Assembly: GCA_016712285.1 (NCBI GenBank)
Contig: JADJRK010000001.1
Coordinates: 1,860,001 to 1,924,000, forward strand
Reading direction: 5' to 3'
Length of the DNA: 64,000 nt
DNA from: Planctomycetota bacterium
GTDB lineage: Bacteria > Planctomycetota > UBA8742 > UBA2392
The notes under the pieces were generated by a model, which searched no databases, was not told the origin of the DNA, and worked only from the letters and a program-made list of their open reading frames with translations. This document shows, piece by piece, positions 35,556 to 44,649 of this stretch; the first letter of the stretch is position 1; each line of letters starts with the position of its first letter. A program made the translations under genes and the position numbers.

Positions 35556-37151
35556 TTAGCTCAGGAACTTGAACGAACTGTCGATGCGCTTGAGCGCTTC
35601 TTCTTTGCCTAGCACTCGGATGCTTTCCATCAGCGGCGGGCTTACCTTGCTGCCCGTGACGGCTATTCGCACTGGCCCCAGGAATGGGCCGAGTTTCAGG
35701 CCCATCGCTTCGGCATTCTGGCGCGCTTGCTCTTCCATCTGTTTCAGCCAGTCGGGATGTTCGAAGTCGCTTGCAGCCAGCATTTCGCGGGCGGCAGCCA
35801 GCGCCTTCTTTGCGTCATCGAGCGTACCCTTCTTCTGGATGAAGTCTTCGGGCGTGTACGTGAACTCTCGCGTGAAGAACATCGGCAGATAGTCCGCGGC
35901 TTCACCGAGCGTGTGCATGCGCTCCTGGATCAGCGGGATGATCGGCGCCAGCAATTGCGGATTCACCTCGTAGCTGGTCATCAACTCGGCAGCCAGGCCG
36001 CCCAGCACACGCGAGCGCACGCGGCGCTTGACTTCGAAGTCGCGCAGAAACGTCTCGGTCGGAAGCTGGTCCTCGGGCAGGTCTGCGAACTCGCGCTCGC
36101 GGTGCATCATGCGCCTGGCGTACTCGACCAGGCGCATCTCAAGCTCGGCGGCGGGCAGGCGGCGGATGTATTCGCCGTTCAGCCAGTGCAGTTTCTGCAA
36201 GTCAAAGATCGGCCCGCCGATGTTGACCTTGGCAAGGTCGAAGTGCTGCAGGAACTCTTCGTAGGTGAAAATCTCCTGGTCGTTGGGCAGGCTGAAACCC
36301 ATCAGGCCTAGAAAGTTGCGCAGCGCCTCCGGCAGGAAGCCCGCGTCGCGATACCACAGCAGGCTGGTCGGGTTCTTGCGCTTGCTGATCTTGCTCTTGT
36401 CTTTGTTGCGCAGCAGCGGCATGTGCGCGAACACGGGCGCATCCCAGCCGAACGCCCGGTAAAGCTCAAAATGCAGCGGCGTGCTGGGGATCCACTCTTC
36501 TGCGCGAATGACATGCGTGATGCCCATGGCGTGGTCGTCCACTGCCATCGCCAGGTGGTACGTGGGAAAGCCGTCTGACTTCAACAGCACCGCGTCCTGC
36601 TGTTCGGCTGCAATGAAGGTCAGCTTGCCGCGGAACAGGTCATGCACCTCAATCTCGCCCTCGCGGGGCATTTTGAGGCGCACGACGCAGGGCTTGCCGG
36701 CTGCATCGTTTGCCGCGACTTCGGCGGCGCTTAGACCGCGGCACAGTCCGTCATAGCCGAGCAGCTTGGCCTTCTCGGCCTGCTGGATCTTGCGCAGGGT
36801 TTCAAGCCGGTCGCTGGTGCAATAGCACTTGTAGGCCTTGCCCTCAGAGATCAGTCGTTCAGCAGCTTCCTTGTAAAGCGGCAGCCGCTCGCTCTGGCGG
36901 TACGGTCCGCAGGGGCCGCCCTTGTGTGGACCTTCGTCAGGAGTAAGTGACAGCCACGCCAGCGCGTCAAAAATCTGGGCTTCGCTGTCGGCGACGTAGC
37001 GCGAACGGTCTGTGTCTTCGATGCGCAGGATGAATTGCCCGCCAGTGGTATCGGCCAGCGCCTTGTTGAACAGCGCCATGTAAGCGGTACCCACATGGGG
37101 GTCGCCGGTAGGTGACGGGGCAACTCGGACTCGGGCTGATTTTGCGGACAT
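35556..37151 (-). CDS. gltX: Glutamate-tRNA ligase
   Basis: This class I aminoacyl-tRNA synthetase charges tRNA(Glu). The HIGH-type motif is PSPTGDPHVGTAY near residues 9-21, KMSKS is KISKR near 253, and the ATP-binding ILRIEDTDRSRY follows the Rossmann start. The C-terminal ~170 residues form the anticodon-binding helical domain ending in the GKEEALKRI helix. The start is placed at 37151, directly before the conserved APSPTG, because the sequence further up is repeat DNA. 531 residues, slightly longer than typical (~480-490). Confidence 0.95.
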   Translation of the reverse strand: MSAKSARVRVAPSPTGDPHVGTAYMALFNKALADTTGGQFILRIEDTDRSRYVADSEAQIFDALAWLSLTPDEGPHKGGPCGPYRQSERLPLYKEAAERLISEGKAYKCYCTSDRLETLRKIQQAEKAKLLGYDGLCRGLSAAEVAANDAAGKPCVVRLKMPREGEIEVHDLFRGKLTFIAAEQQDAVLLKSDGFPTYHLAMAVDDHAMGITHVIRAEEWIPSTPLHFELYRAFGWDAPVFAHMPLLRNKDKSKISKRKNPTSLLWYRDAGFLPEALRNFLGLMGFSLPNDQEIFTYEEFLQHFDLAKVNIGGPIFDLQKLHWLNGEYIRRLPAAELEMRLVEYARRMMHREREFADLPEDQLPTETFLRDFEVKRRVRSRVLGGLAAELMTSYEVNPQLLAPIIPLIQERMHTLGEAADYLPMFFTREFTYTPEDFIQKKGTLDDAKKALAAAREMLAASDFEHPDWLKQMEEQARQNAEAMGLKLGPFLGPVRIAVTGSKVSPPLMESIRVLGKEEALKRIDSSFKFLS

Positions 37152-37176
37152 GCTCTTTCTCGTTCGAACAGCGAAT

Positions 37177-37204
37177 GACCAATAACCAATTACCAATTAC
37201 CAAT
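37177..37204. repeat. Four tandem 7-nt units (NACCAAT)
   Basis: Four uninterrupted heptamers, GACCAAT, AACCAAT, TACCAAT and TACCAAT, lie 25 nt upstream of the gltX start. Only the first base varies. The tract is in the gltX leader, between it and the terminator of the upstream gene. Confidence 0.6.
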
Positions 37205-37223
37205 GCAAGGCACAGAAACAAAA

Positions 37224-37247
37224 AGCCCGGCCACGAATGGCCGGGCT
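37224..37247 (-). terminator. Intrinsic terminator of the HU-like/REC/HATPase gene
   Basis: A perfect 10-bp stem (AGCCCGGCCA) closes a CGAA tetraloop. On the minus strand the hairpin is followed by TTTTTG (the run of A at 37218-37224), so this is a classic rho-independent terminator located 17 nt after the stop of the upstream regulator gene. Confidence 0.85.
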
Positions 37248-37263
37248 GATGCACGTGGAGCAA

Positions 37264-38655
37264 CTACCGGCGCTGGAAGGCTGACTGCGGCTGTGCCACG
37301 CCGGCCTTGGTGCGTTCTTCTTTGAACTTGGTGAGCGTGATGCGATTACCTTCGTCGTTGTACTCGACCTTATCGACGCACTTGGTCATCAGCATGATGC
37401 CCAGGCCGCCGAGCTTGCCGGCCTTGCGGCGTTCGCGCACGCGGTCAACGGCGCCGTCTTCGGGTGCCACGTACAGGCGCCAGTCAAAGCCTTTGCCCTG
37501 GTCGCTGACTACCACCGTCAGGCGCTTGGCATCGAGGTAGTACTCAACGTCCACAAAGCGGTCGCGGCGGTGGCGGTTGCCGTGCTGGGCCGCGTTGCTG
37601 CATGACTCGCGGAAGGCCGTGCACATCTGGACCTGCTGGCCCTCGTTGAGCCCGCTGTCGCTGAACAGGCGCGCCGCGATTTCGTTGGCGCGGTCGATCC
37701 AGCGGTCTTCGGTCGGGAAGCGGAAGTAGACTTCCTGCTCAAACACCGCCTGCTCTTCGGTGCTGCGCTCAAGCTCGCGCTCGCCAAGCTCAAGCATATC
37801 CTTCACTTCAAAGGGCTGCGAAAGCTGCTCGTTGCCCATGAAACGGAAGGTCTTGAACCACGCCTTTTCCTTGCCCGCGGGCAGCATCTCGAGAATCGGC
37901 ACGAGGCTGGACTTCTTGTGGGTCTTGGCGTACTCGACCACGGCGTCGGCTTCGGGCATGACGCAATCGACGATGATCAGGCTGATCGGGTCTTCAATCA
38001 GGTACTGCTTGGCCTGCTGCAGTGCGGTCACGACCTCAACGATCCAGCCCGCCTTGCTGAAGTGGTACTCGATGGTCTTGATGAACGGGTCTTCCGCGTC
38101 CTTGCTGGCCAGCAGAATCTTGTTCGCCCGCGCGGTATCAAGCTGTTCTTTCAGGCGGCCGGCGGCTTCAAACTCGATGGCGCCGCGCGCAACCGCGTCA
38201 ATCAGCGCGGGTGACGCTGCCAGTTCAACGCTGCGCTTGGTAACGGCGATGGTCTTGACGCCCGCGTGGCCGTCTTCAGCCGGGACGATCGACGCCTTGC
38301 GCTCTTTGAGGCGAAGCTGAAAGAAGCCTTCAAGGTCCACGACGTCATGGCGCATGACCTTGGCGATCAGCGCGTCGGTCAGGCCGGCGGCGACCTTCTG
38401 CACGTCGCCCGAGTTCAAGCCGTGGGCGCCCTCGATGGCGTCCTGCGTGTCAGGCCCCGGAACGACAACGGCCTTGCCTTTGGCCTTGCCGCAATACAGC
38501 GTGCCAAGGTCGGCCAGCGTGACCTGGTTGCCCGCGGTCAACTGGTCGCGCATAAACCCCAGCACTGCATCGACGATCTGTTTCGTCGTGCCGGCATCGA
38601 CTCCGCATGAGCGGGCGACTTCAGGGATCACTTCAGCCGAGGTCCACGTCTTCAT
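37264..38655 (-). CDS. Three-part regulator: HU-like N-terminus, receiver-like domain, RsbW-type HATPase
   Basis: Residues 1-75 resemble an HU/IHF-like module (VIPEVARSCGVDAGTTKQIVDA, then VTLADLGTLYCG), and ~80-160 look like a second related copy (LTDALIAKVMRHDVVDLEGFFQL). Residues 178-295 are receiver-like: KILLASKDAED and Asp230 in LIIVDCVMPEAD, but Gln280 (SQPF) replaces the usual KPF Lys. Residues ~310-445 form an RsbW-like ATPase: Asn354 in SCSNAAQHGN, G1 DQGKGFD, G2 GGLGIML. I would expect DNA or nucleoid contact plus serine-kinase output to an anti-anti-sigma factor. Such an order is new to me; parts are recognisable, the combination is inferred. A clear terminator follows. Confidence 0.7.
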   Translation of the reverse strand: MKTWTSAEVIPEVARSCGVDAGTTKQIVDAVLGFMRDQLTAGNQVTLADLGTLYCGKAKGKAVVVPGPDTQDAIEGAHGLNSGDVQKVAAGLTDALIAKVMRHDVVDLEGFFQLRLKERKASIVPAEDGHAGVKTIAVTKRSVELAASPALIDAVARGAIEFEAAGRLKEQLDTARANKILLASKDAEDPFIKTIEYHFSKAGWIVEVVTALQQAKQYLIEDPISLIIVDCVMPEADAVVEYAKTHKKSSLVPILEMLPAGKEKAWFKTFRFMGNEQLSQPFEVKDMLELGERELERSTEEQAVFEQEVYFRFPTEDRWIDRANEIAARLFSDSGLNEGQQVQMCTAFRESCSNAAQHGNRHRRDRFVDVEYYLDAKRLTVVVSDQGKGFDWRLYVAPEDGAVDRVRERRKAGKLGGLGIMLMTKCVDKVEYNDEGNRITLTKFKEERTKAGVAQPQSAFQRR

Positions 38656-38712
38656 TCCAATGCCTCGCGTTGTTGCATGGTACGTTCAGTCTAGCGTTGC
38701 CTGACGGGATTG

Positions 38713-39489
38713 TCAGCGGCCACCCAGATCCTTGGCGCGGTCCGTCAACTCGCGCTGGTCAATCACGCCCTTGCGCTTCAAAACTTCAATCACGGCGTCG
38801 AACAGGTCGGCTTCACTGATCAGGCCCTTCTTGATCAGCACTGGTATCACGGCGGCCCGCAATTCGGCGCGGGTCAGGGTCTGGGTGCTCACGCCCCTTA
38901 CGCCGGCCTGGTTCAGGCGTTCACGAACCTCGTCCACCAGCGACGATTCAGTCGCTTCGCGCAGGGCCGCCAGTGAGCCCCTGCTTGCCGGGCGCAGCTT
39001 GCCGGCGCTGGGCGGCTTGCCGCCAGTGATGCCGGCTGCCTTGCGTTCCGCCTTGTCTGATTCTTCCAGGAACTCGGCAATCGCGCGCTTGATCGAGTCG
39101 CGCGTCGCCAGCGTGGTTTCGATTTTCTTGCCGCTGACGAACTGCAGCTCGTCCAGCGCTTCATAGTCCGTGGGGTCGCTCATGCACACCGTCAGGACCT
39201 TGTCGGTCTGGTGTACCGGGATCAGGTGGTGCTTCTCGATGATGTCTTTGGGCACGGCCTTGAGCAGGTTGACCGGCAGAATCATGTTCGCGAGGTCGGT
39301 GACTTCCATGTTGTACTGGCGCGCAATCTCGCGCGTCAGGCCCTCGTCGGTCATGTAACCGAGCTTGACGATGATGTTGCCGATCTTGCCGCCAAGGGAC
39401 TTCTGGTACTCGATTGCAGTATCGAGCTGTTCCTTGGTGATGAGAGACTTCTTGAGAAGCATCTCACCAAGTTTCAGACGTTCCATCAT
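38713..39489 (-). CDS. MshEN-domain protein (GspE/PilB N-terminal-like)
   Basis: This 258-residue protein has no ATPase domain. Residues ~1-140 form an MshEN/T2SSE_N-type module: KLGEMLLKKSLITKEQLDTAIEYQ, IGNIIVKLGYMTDEGLTREIARQ and HHLIPVHQTDKVLTVCMSDPTDYEALDEL. A linker rich in Gly/Arg/Pro follows, then a C-terminal repeat of the helical part (PVLIKKGLISEADLFDAVIEVLKRKGVID). MshEN modules of MshE bind cyclic di-GMP, so a sensor role is possible, but the Arg and Leu-Gly motif is only partly conserved. It is followed by the three-part regulator gene after 57 nt and is likely co-transcribed. Confidence 0.7.
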   Translation of the reverse strand: MMERLKLGEMLLKKSLITKEQLDTAIEYQKSLGGKIGNIIVKLGYMTDEGLTREIARQYNMEVTDLANMILPVNLLKAVPKDIIEKHHLIPVHQTDKVLTVCMSDPTDYEALDELQFVSGKKIETTLATRDSIKRAIAEFLEESDKAERKAAGITGGKPPSAGKLRPASRGSLAALREATESSLVDEVRERLNQAGVRGVSTQTLTRAELRAAVIPVLIKKGLISEADLFDAVIEVLKRKGVIDQRELTDRAKDLGGR

Positions 39490-39774
39490 GGCAACACCCC
39501 GTACACGCCCGCACCGAAGCCACCCGATGGGCTGCTTATCAGCGAGGAACCGAAGATACGCATCGGCGGGGGTTGACTAAACCCTAGCAGGCAGTGGGTT
39601 TAGCGTCAACGCATTTGAATGAAGGCAAACGACTTGCGTCAATTCCTGACATACCCGCCCGGCACCCCGGGAACTGCTTCCAAGCCTTTGTCGTCTATGT
39701 ACTAGCGACAAGTGCCGCGGTTTTTAGCAGCAATGTCCGGCCAGCGAATCGTTACAATGCAGCAGAGGACCAAC

Positions 39775-41583
39775 TTGAGCGACCTTCAGCGCAGCCTCCG
39801 TTCATTCCGATTGCAGGTCATGCTGCGAGTGTTCAGCTATGCCGCCCTTTGCGGCCTGCTGCTGGCACTTGTGCTTGTTGTCGCTGCCCCGTGGATCCAG
39901 AACTTCCTGGGCGAGTACGCGTACTGGATTACGCTGACCGTCCCCATCGCCCTGCCGCTGGCCTGGATGCTGGCTGCGTGGCTCAGCATTCCCGATGAGC
40001 GCACGGTCGTGATGGCTGCGGATGCCTGGTGCGGCGGCAAGGGTGACGTCATCTCGGCCTGGGAGATTGAGCGCGCCAACCCCAATAGCCCGTTCGCCAA
40101 GCCGGTCGCCGAGAACGCCGTTCGCTCGTTGCTGCGCCGGCGCCTGCCGGAGCCGCGGCTGTTGCGAAAGCTGCTTGCGGCACTGGTTGTGCTGCTGGCA
40201 CTGGTGCCACTGAGCCGAGTGGTTCATGCGGCTGTGCAGGACGACAAAGAAGAAGAAAGGCAGCGCGAGCAGGCTGCCAAGACTGACGTAGACCCGAAGC
40301 TGGCAGCCATACTGGCCCGTGACGCGGGCAACGCGGCCGAGAAAGCCAAGGACCTCGGGGCCCAGCAGCAAGAGCAACTGGCAGACGACCTTGAGCAACT
40401 CGCACGCAATGCCCAAGCTGGCGGACAGGATAAAGAGCGCGCATTGCGCGAAGCCAACAGCCTGGTTGACCGCGCCAAGTCACAACGAGAAACACAAGAA
40501 GCACGCGGAAACGCGCGCGAGAAACTGAGCGAGAGCCCCGCCACGAAACGGCTGGCCGAGGCCATCGAAAACGCTGACCCCGAGGAAGCCCGCCGCGCCG
40601 TCGAAGCCATCTCCGAAGAGCTTCGCAACAGCGACGGCACTATCGACCCGGACGCGGCCGCTAAGCTGCGTGAAGCCGTCGAGAAAGCGGCTGCCGAGGC
40701 GCCCCACGACCCGGCCCTGCGGCGCGCCGCCGAGAAGCTAGGCGGCATGCTGGATGAGAAGTCGGCCCGGGAGCGCGCAGCCCGCGACAAGCGCGCCCGC
40801 GACAGCATGACCGAGCAAGGCCTGAGCGAAGCCGAAATCGACGCCGCCATCGCAGCGATGCGCATGGTGGATGCCGAGGCATTGCGCAAGGCGCTGGAAG
40901 AGTTTTCGCAGTCCGCCAGCCCGATGCGCGACATTGATCCGAAGCAGGCCGAAGAGCTGCTGCGCAAACTTGAGTCAGGCGAAATCACGCCCGAGCAGGC
41001 GCGCCAACTGGCCGAGGCCGCGCGTGAGCTGGCAGGCCGCATGGAGATCGACGCCGAAACCCTGCGCGAGATGTTGCAGAAGGGCAAAGACTTCGAAGGC
41101 CTCGAAGACGCGGCACGCCGCGCCATGGAGCGCGCAGCCGAAGAGGGTCGCCAACCCGGCGAGCAGGGCATTCCGGAATGGGCCAAGGACGCGGTGCCCG
41201 AAGAATTACTCAAACAGTGGCAAGAGGCACGCAAGGCGGCCAACGGCACGCCATCCGAAGATGACAAGGAGGCTGGCCAGAAGGGCCGCACTGGCGACCC
41301 GAGCGGAACCGAGGGCGGTGGCCATGCCAAGGGCAAAGACGGCAAGTCGCCCGAGATTGAAGGCGGGAAAGACGTCGGCGTAGAGACCACCGACACCGGC
41401 AAAGGCGAGAAAGACCCGGACAGCGAAGAGAATGAACTGGATACGGACAAGGCCAAAGAAGAAGCGGCCCGGCGCGAAGCCAGCGGCCGTGACGCCAGCA
41501 GCAAGGGCGTGAACACGCGCGACGATAACGAGAACCTGCCGCGCCGCTATCGCGACGCTGCGCGCAAGTACTTCGAACGCTAG
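39775..41583 (+). CDS. Membrane-anchored long coiled-coil protein
   Basis: A TTG start at 39775 is preferred because GAGGA lies 5 nt upstream; an in-frame ATG at 39757 lacks one. Two transmembrane helices near the N-terminus (~20-42 and ~50-68; YAALCGLLLALVLVVAAPW and WITLTVPIALPLAWMLAAW) and one near 140-158 lead to a ~350-residue highly charged Glu/Arg/Ala-rich coiled coil. The C-terminal segment ends RYRDAARKYFER, reminiscent of DUF4175-type proteins. I infer a structural or scaffold role at the membrane; no enzyme motif is present. A preceding TTG-type start pattern is also used at 11749 and 60843. Confidence 0.6.
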   Translation: MSDLQRSLRSFRLQVMLRVFSYAALCGLLLALVLVVAAPWIQNFLGEYAYWITLTVPIALPLAWMLAAWLSIPDERTVVMAADAWCGGKGDVISAWEIERANPNSPFAKPVAENAVRSLLRRRLPEPRLLRKLLAALVVLLALVPLSRVVHAAVQDDKEEERQREQAAKTDVDPKLAAILARDAGNAAEKAKDLGAQQQEQLADDLEQLARNAQAGGQDKERALREANSLVDRAKSQRETQEARGNAREKLSESPATKRLAEAIENADPEEARRAVEAISEELRNSDGTIDPDAAAKLREAVEKAAAEAPHDPALRRAAEKLGGMLDEKSARERAARDKRARDSMTEQGLSEAEIDAAIAAMRMVDAEALRKALEEFSQSASPMRDIDPKQAEELLRKLESGEITPEQARQLAEAARELAGRMEIDAETLREMLQKGKDFEGLEDAARRAMERAAEEGRQPGEQGIPEWAKDAVPEELLKQWQEARKAANGTPSEDDKEAGQKGRTGDPSGTEGGGHAKGKDGKSPEIEGGKDVGVETTDTGKGEKDPDSEENELDTDKAKEEAARREASGRDASSKGVNTRDDNENLPRRYRDAARKYFER

Positions 41584-41610
41584 GCGTATGGATCGCGCAC
41601 CACGGCGCGA

Positions 41611-43527
41611 TCAGGGCTTGGCCTCAAGCTCGATGGTCTGGCCGTCGGGCGCGTCTTTCTCATCCAGCACCACATCTTCGGCGCCATCGCCTTTGGGCGT
41701 GAACAAGCGCGTAGCATCGTCGCCTTTCTGGAAGCCAAGGCTGAGCACTTCTTCAATCGTGGTAACGCCGCGACGCAACTTCAGCGCGGCGTTCTGGACC
41801 AGCTCGGGGATGCCCTTTTCGCGGGCGCGCTCGACAAGCAGATGTTCCTCGACTCCATGGCTGATCAGCTCGCGCATGTCGTTGTCGGGCTCAAACAGCT
41901 CCGTCACCGCGATGCGCCCGGAGTATCCCGAGTAGCCGCACTCTTTGCACCCGACAGCTTTCGCGACCGGAAAGTCGATGGCCTGGCCAAGCATGCGCTC
42001 GACGGCCTCGCGCGGGCCTGGCGCAAGCGTCACCATCTGCGCGCATGACTTGCAAACTTTACGCACCAGGCGCTGCGAAAGCGCGGCAATCAGCGTGGCC
42101 GAGATCAGGTACGCCGGCAGGCCCATGTTGACCATGCGCGTCACGCTGCTGATCGCGGTGTTCGTGTGCAGCGTGCTGAACACCAGGTGACCGGTCAGGC
42201 TTGCGCGTACGGAAACTTCAAGCGTCTCCAGGTCGCGGATCTCGCCAACCATCACGATATCAGGGTCCTGCCGCAGGATGGTTCGCAGGCAGTTGGCAAA
42301 CGTCAAGCCGATGCTGCTTTTGACGTGCGTCTGGTTCAGGCCTTCCACACGGTATTCGACGGGGTCTTCGACCGTCACGATGTTCACGTTCGTCTTGTTG
42401 ATCTCGCGGACGAAGGCGTACAGCGTGGTGCTTTTGCCGCACCCCGTGGGCCCGACCAGCAGCACAATCCCGTGGGGTGCCGTGATGATGCGCCGGAAAT
42501 CCTTGACCAGTTCGGTTTCGAAGCCGAGAGCATCCAGATCAATGTTGGACGCGCCCTGGTCGAGCAATCGCAGCACGACTTTTTCACCATGCAGCGTCGG
42601 CATGGTACTGACGCGCACGTCGATCACGCGGCCCAGAAAGCGGATGCGCAGGCGTCCGTCCTGGGGCAGGCGCCGCTCAGAAATATCAAGATTGCTGATG
42701 ATCTTGATGCGGCTGACAATCGCGCTTTGCAGGTGCTTGGGCGGCGGCGCGACCACGCGCAGGTCACCGTCGATGCGAAAGCGGCATCGCAACGAATGCT
42801 CCTGCGGCTCAATGTGAATGTCACTGGCCTTCATGCGGGCGGCTTCGAACAGGATGGAGTTGACGAAGCGAACGACAGGCGCCAGGCCGGCTTCTGATTT
42901 CAGGCGGGTGAAATCGTCCTTCTCGGCTTCGCTGCTGGACTCAACCTTAAAGTCCTTCAGTTCGCCGACGGCCTGTTCAAGTGTCAGCGGGCTTTCGAGG
43001 TAGGCGCTGCCCAGGGCGTCGTAAATCTGGCCTTTGGTGGCAACCGCGGGCACAGGCTCGAGGTACGTGGCGGCACGCACCGAATCCAGCGCCATGAAGT
43101 CGCTGGGATCAACCATGGCAACCACGATGCGGTCCGGCGAAGTGCTGCCGGCGGGCGCCCGCTGAAAGCGAATGCCGATCAGGCTGTGGCGGCGCGCAAT
43201 CACCTCGGGAATCAAGTGGGCTGCATCGGGATCGACGGCACCGATGCGGTTGAGGTCTGCACGCTCGAGGTGAAGCGCCTCGGCCAGGGCGTCCGCGAGC
43301 TCGTTTTCTGTAATCAGTCCCAGTTCGACCAGCACGCCGCCAATCAGGCCGCCGGTTGTCTTCTGCACCGCAAGCGAATGCTCAAGCTGGTCGCGCCGCA
43401 ATTTGCCCTGGCGCACCAGCACGTCGCCGAACTTCTCCAGTGCTTCATGGCGCCGCGCATGGCGTTGTTTCTCAACGTGGGGTGAATCTTCCTCAACCTG
43501 TGGCACTGTCGGCTTGTTTGGTTCCAT
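41611..43527 (-). CDS. GspE/PilB-type secretion ATPase
   Basis: This is the hexameric motor ATPase of a type II secretion or type IV pilus system. An N-terminal MshEN-like module (~20-170; FGDVLVRQGKLRRDQLEHSL, VELGLITENEL) leads to the catalytic core: Walker A GPTGCGKST, Asp box TVEDPVEYRV, Walker B IVMVGEIRDLETLEVSVR and His box LHTN. The C-terminal zinc finger has two CxxC pairs (CKSCAQ and CKECGYSGYSG). It is the downstream gene of the ECF/PilT-like unit. No other pilus or secretin genes are in the window, so the system it serves is unknown. 638 residues. Confidence 0.9.
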   Translation of the reverse strand: MEPNKPTVPQVEEDSPHVEKQRHARRHEALEKFGDVLVRQGKLRRDQLEHSLAVQKTTGGLIGGVLVELGLITENELADALAEALHLERADLNRIGAVDPDAAHLIPEVIARRHSLIGIRFQRAPAGSTSPDRIVVAMVDPSDFMALDSVRAATYLEPVPAVATKGQIYDALGSAYLESPLTLEQAVGELKDFKVESSSEAEKDDFTRLKSEAGLAPVVRFVNSILFEAARMKASDIHIEPQEHSLRCRFRIDGDLRVVAPPPKHLQSAIVSRIKIISNLDISERRLPQDGRLRIRFLGRVIDVRVSTMPTLHGEKVVLRLLDQGASNIDLDALGFETELVKDFRRIITAPHGIVLLVGPTGCGKSTTLYAFVREINKTNVNIVTVEDPVEYRVEGLNQTHVKSSIGLTFANCLRTILRQDPDIVMVGEIRDLETLEVSVRASLTGHLVFSTLHTNTAISSVTRMVNMGLPAYLISATLIAALSQRLVRKVCKSCAQMVTLAPGPREAVERMLGQAIDFPVAKAVGCKECGYSGYSGRIAVTELFEPDNDMRELISHGVEEHLLVERAREKGIPELVQNAALKLRRGVTTIEEVLSLGFQKGDDATRLFTPKGDGAEDVVLDEKDAPDGQTIELEAKP

Positions 43528-43613
43528 GGGGCATGTCCTGTGCAGTTTTGTGCGATGTTAACGTTCAGGGGCGGGGAATACCTCCCCCGCCCCTGTGACT
43601 AACACAGCTTTCT

Positions 43614-44648
43614 TTACGCCCCGACTTCGCGATGCAGCCGCTCCGCCTCTTCTTTTGAGATCTCGCCGGCGGCTTCCATGCGCTTGATTTCGTCCTGCGC
43701 CCGCGCGCTGTAAAAGCCCGCGTCGGGCGTGCCCCCGTCGATGAACTTGCGGGCGCCCTCGCCGATCACTTCGCACAGCGCAACGCGGGTCCGGCCGTCT
43801 TTCTTGCGCGCCAGGCGCTGCACCACTACCCCGCGCAGCGTGGCGTGGAGTTGCCGCCGGCTCAGCGATTCCAGGCCCGCTGGCGCCGCCTCGACAAGCC
43901 GCTGCACCGCTTCTTGCCCGCTGTTGGCGTGAACCTGCACAACGATCAGGTGGCCGGTCTCGGCCGCGTGCATGCAGGCCGCCAGGGTATCGAAGTGCTC
44001 GACATCGCCCACCATGATGACATCGCAGTCCTGCTGCATCGCAGCCTGGATCAGCTCGGTCTGTGAGTTGCCGTCAAGGCCCACCTCACGCTGCTGCACC
44101 ACGGCCTTGGCCGCTGGAAACAGGTAGTGCCTCGGCTTTTCGACCGTGCAGATGTGCACGTGCCGCGTCTCATTGATCCAGTTGACCATGGCGTACAGCG
44201 TTGTGGTCTTGCCCGAACCGTGAGGGCCGGCCATGACGATCAGTCCGTTCGGTTGCTCCAGCAGCTTCTTGATTGCGGCAGCCGCGGGGTAGTTCGCTTC
44301 GTCCAACGCCGGCACGGATGACGCATGCAGCTTGATCGTGATGCTGGCGACGCCACCAGCCGACGCGCAGGTGATGTCGGCCAGCTTGTTCTCGCCGATG
44401 TTGCGCGAGACCTGCAGCGTGCCCGACGGCGGTCCGTAGTAGCCCTGCTGGAACAGGCTGCTGCGAATCCAGCCCGTCTGCCCTGGCGTGATGATCAAGT
44501 CGTCCAGCTCATGCAGTTCGCCGTTGACGCGCACCTGCGGCTTGTAGCGCGGCACGATTAGGATGTCGCTGCCGCGCATTTCGATGGCCTTGTTGATCCA
44601 TTCGTCAAAGCGGATCCAGGCGGTCATGTGGTCGGGTTGGTCCGTCAT
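43614..44648 (-). CDS. PilT-like ATPase with atypical Walker B
   Basis: This is a PilT/VirB11-superfamily ATPase of 344 residues. Walker A is GPHGSGKTTTLYA near 150 and the Asp-box-like ICTVEKPRHYLF follows; in the Walker B segment DVIMVGDVEHFDTL the usual catalytic Glu of GEMRD or GEIRD is replaced by Asp, and the His box reads VHANSG. The C-terminal segment EAAGEISKEEAERLHREVGA resembles the helix found in PilT homologues. The start at ATG 44648 sits 1 nt after the sigma-factor stop (GAGAGGATGA precedes it), so the two are translationally coupled. A pilus-retraction-like role is possible, catalysis is uncertain. Confidence 0.75.
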   Translation of the reverse strand: MTDQPDHMTAWIRFDEWINKAIEMRGSDILIVPRYKPQVRVNGELHELDDLIITPGQTGWIRSSLFQQGYYGPPSGTLQVSRNIGENKLADITCASAGGVASITIKLHASSVPALDEANYPAAAAIKKLLEQPNGLIVMAGPHGSGKTTTLYAMVNWINETRHVHICTVEKPRHYLFPAAKAVVQQREVGLDGNSQTELIQAAMQQDCDVIMVGDVEHFDTLAACMHAAETGHLIVVQVHANSGQEAVQRLVEAAPAGLESLSRRQLHATLRGVVVQRLARKKDGRTRVALCEVIGEGARKFIDGGTPDAGFYSARAQDEIKRMEAAGEISKEEAERLHREVGA

Positions 44649-44649
44649 T

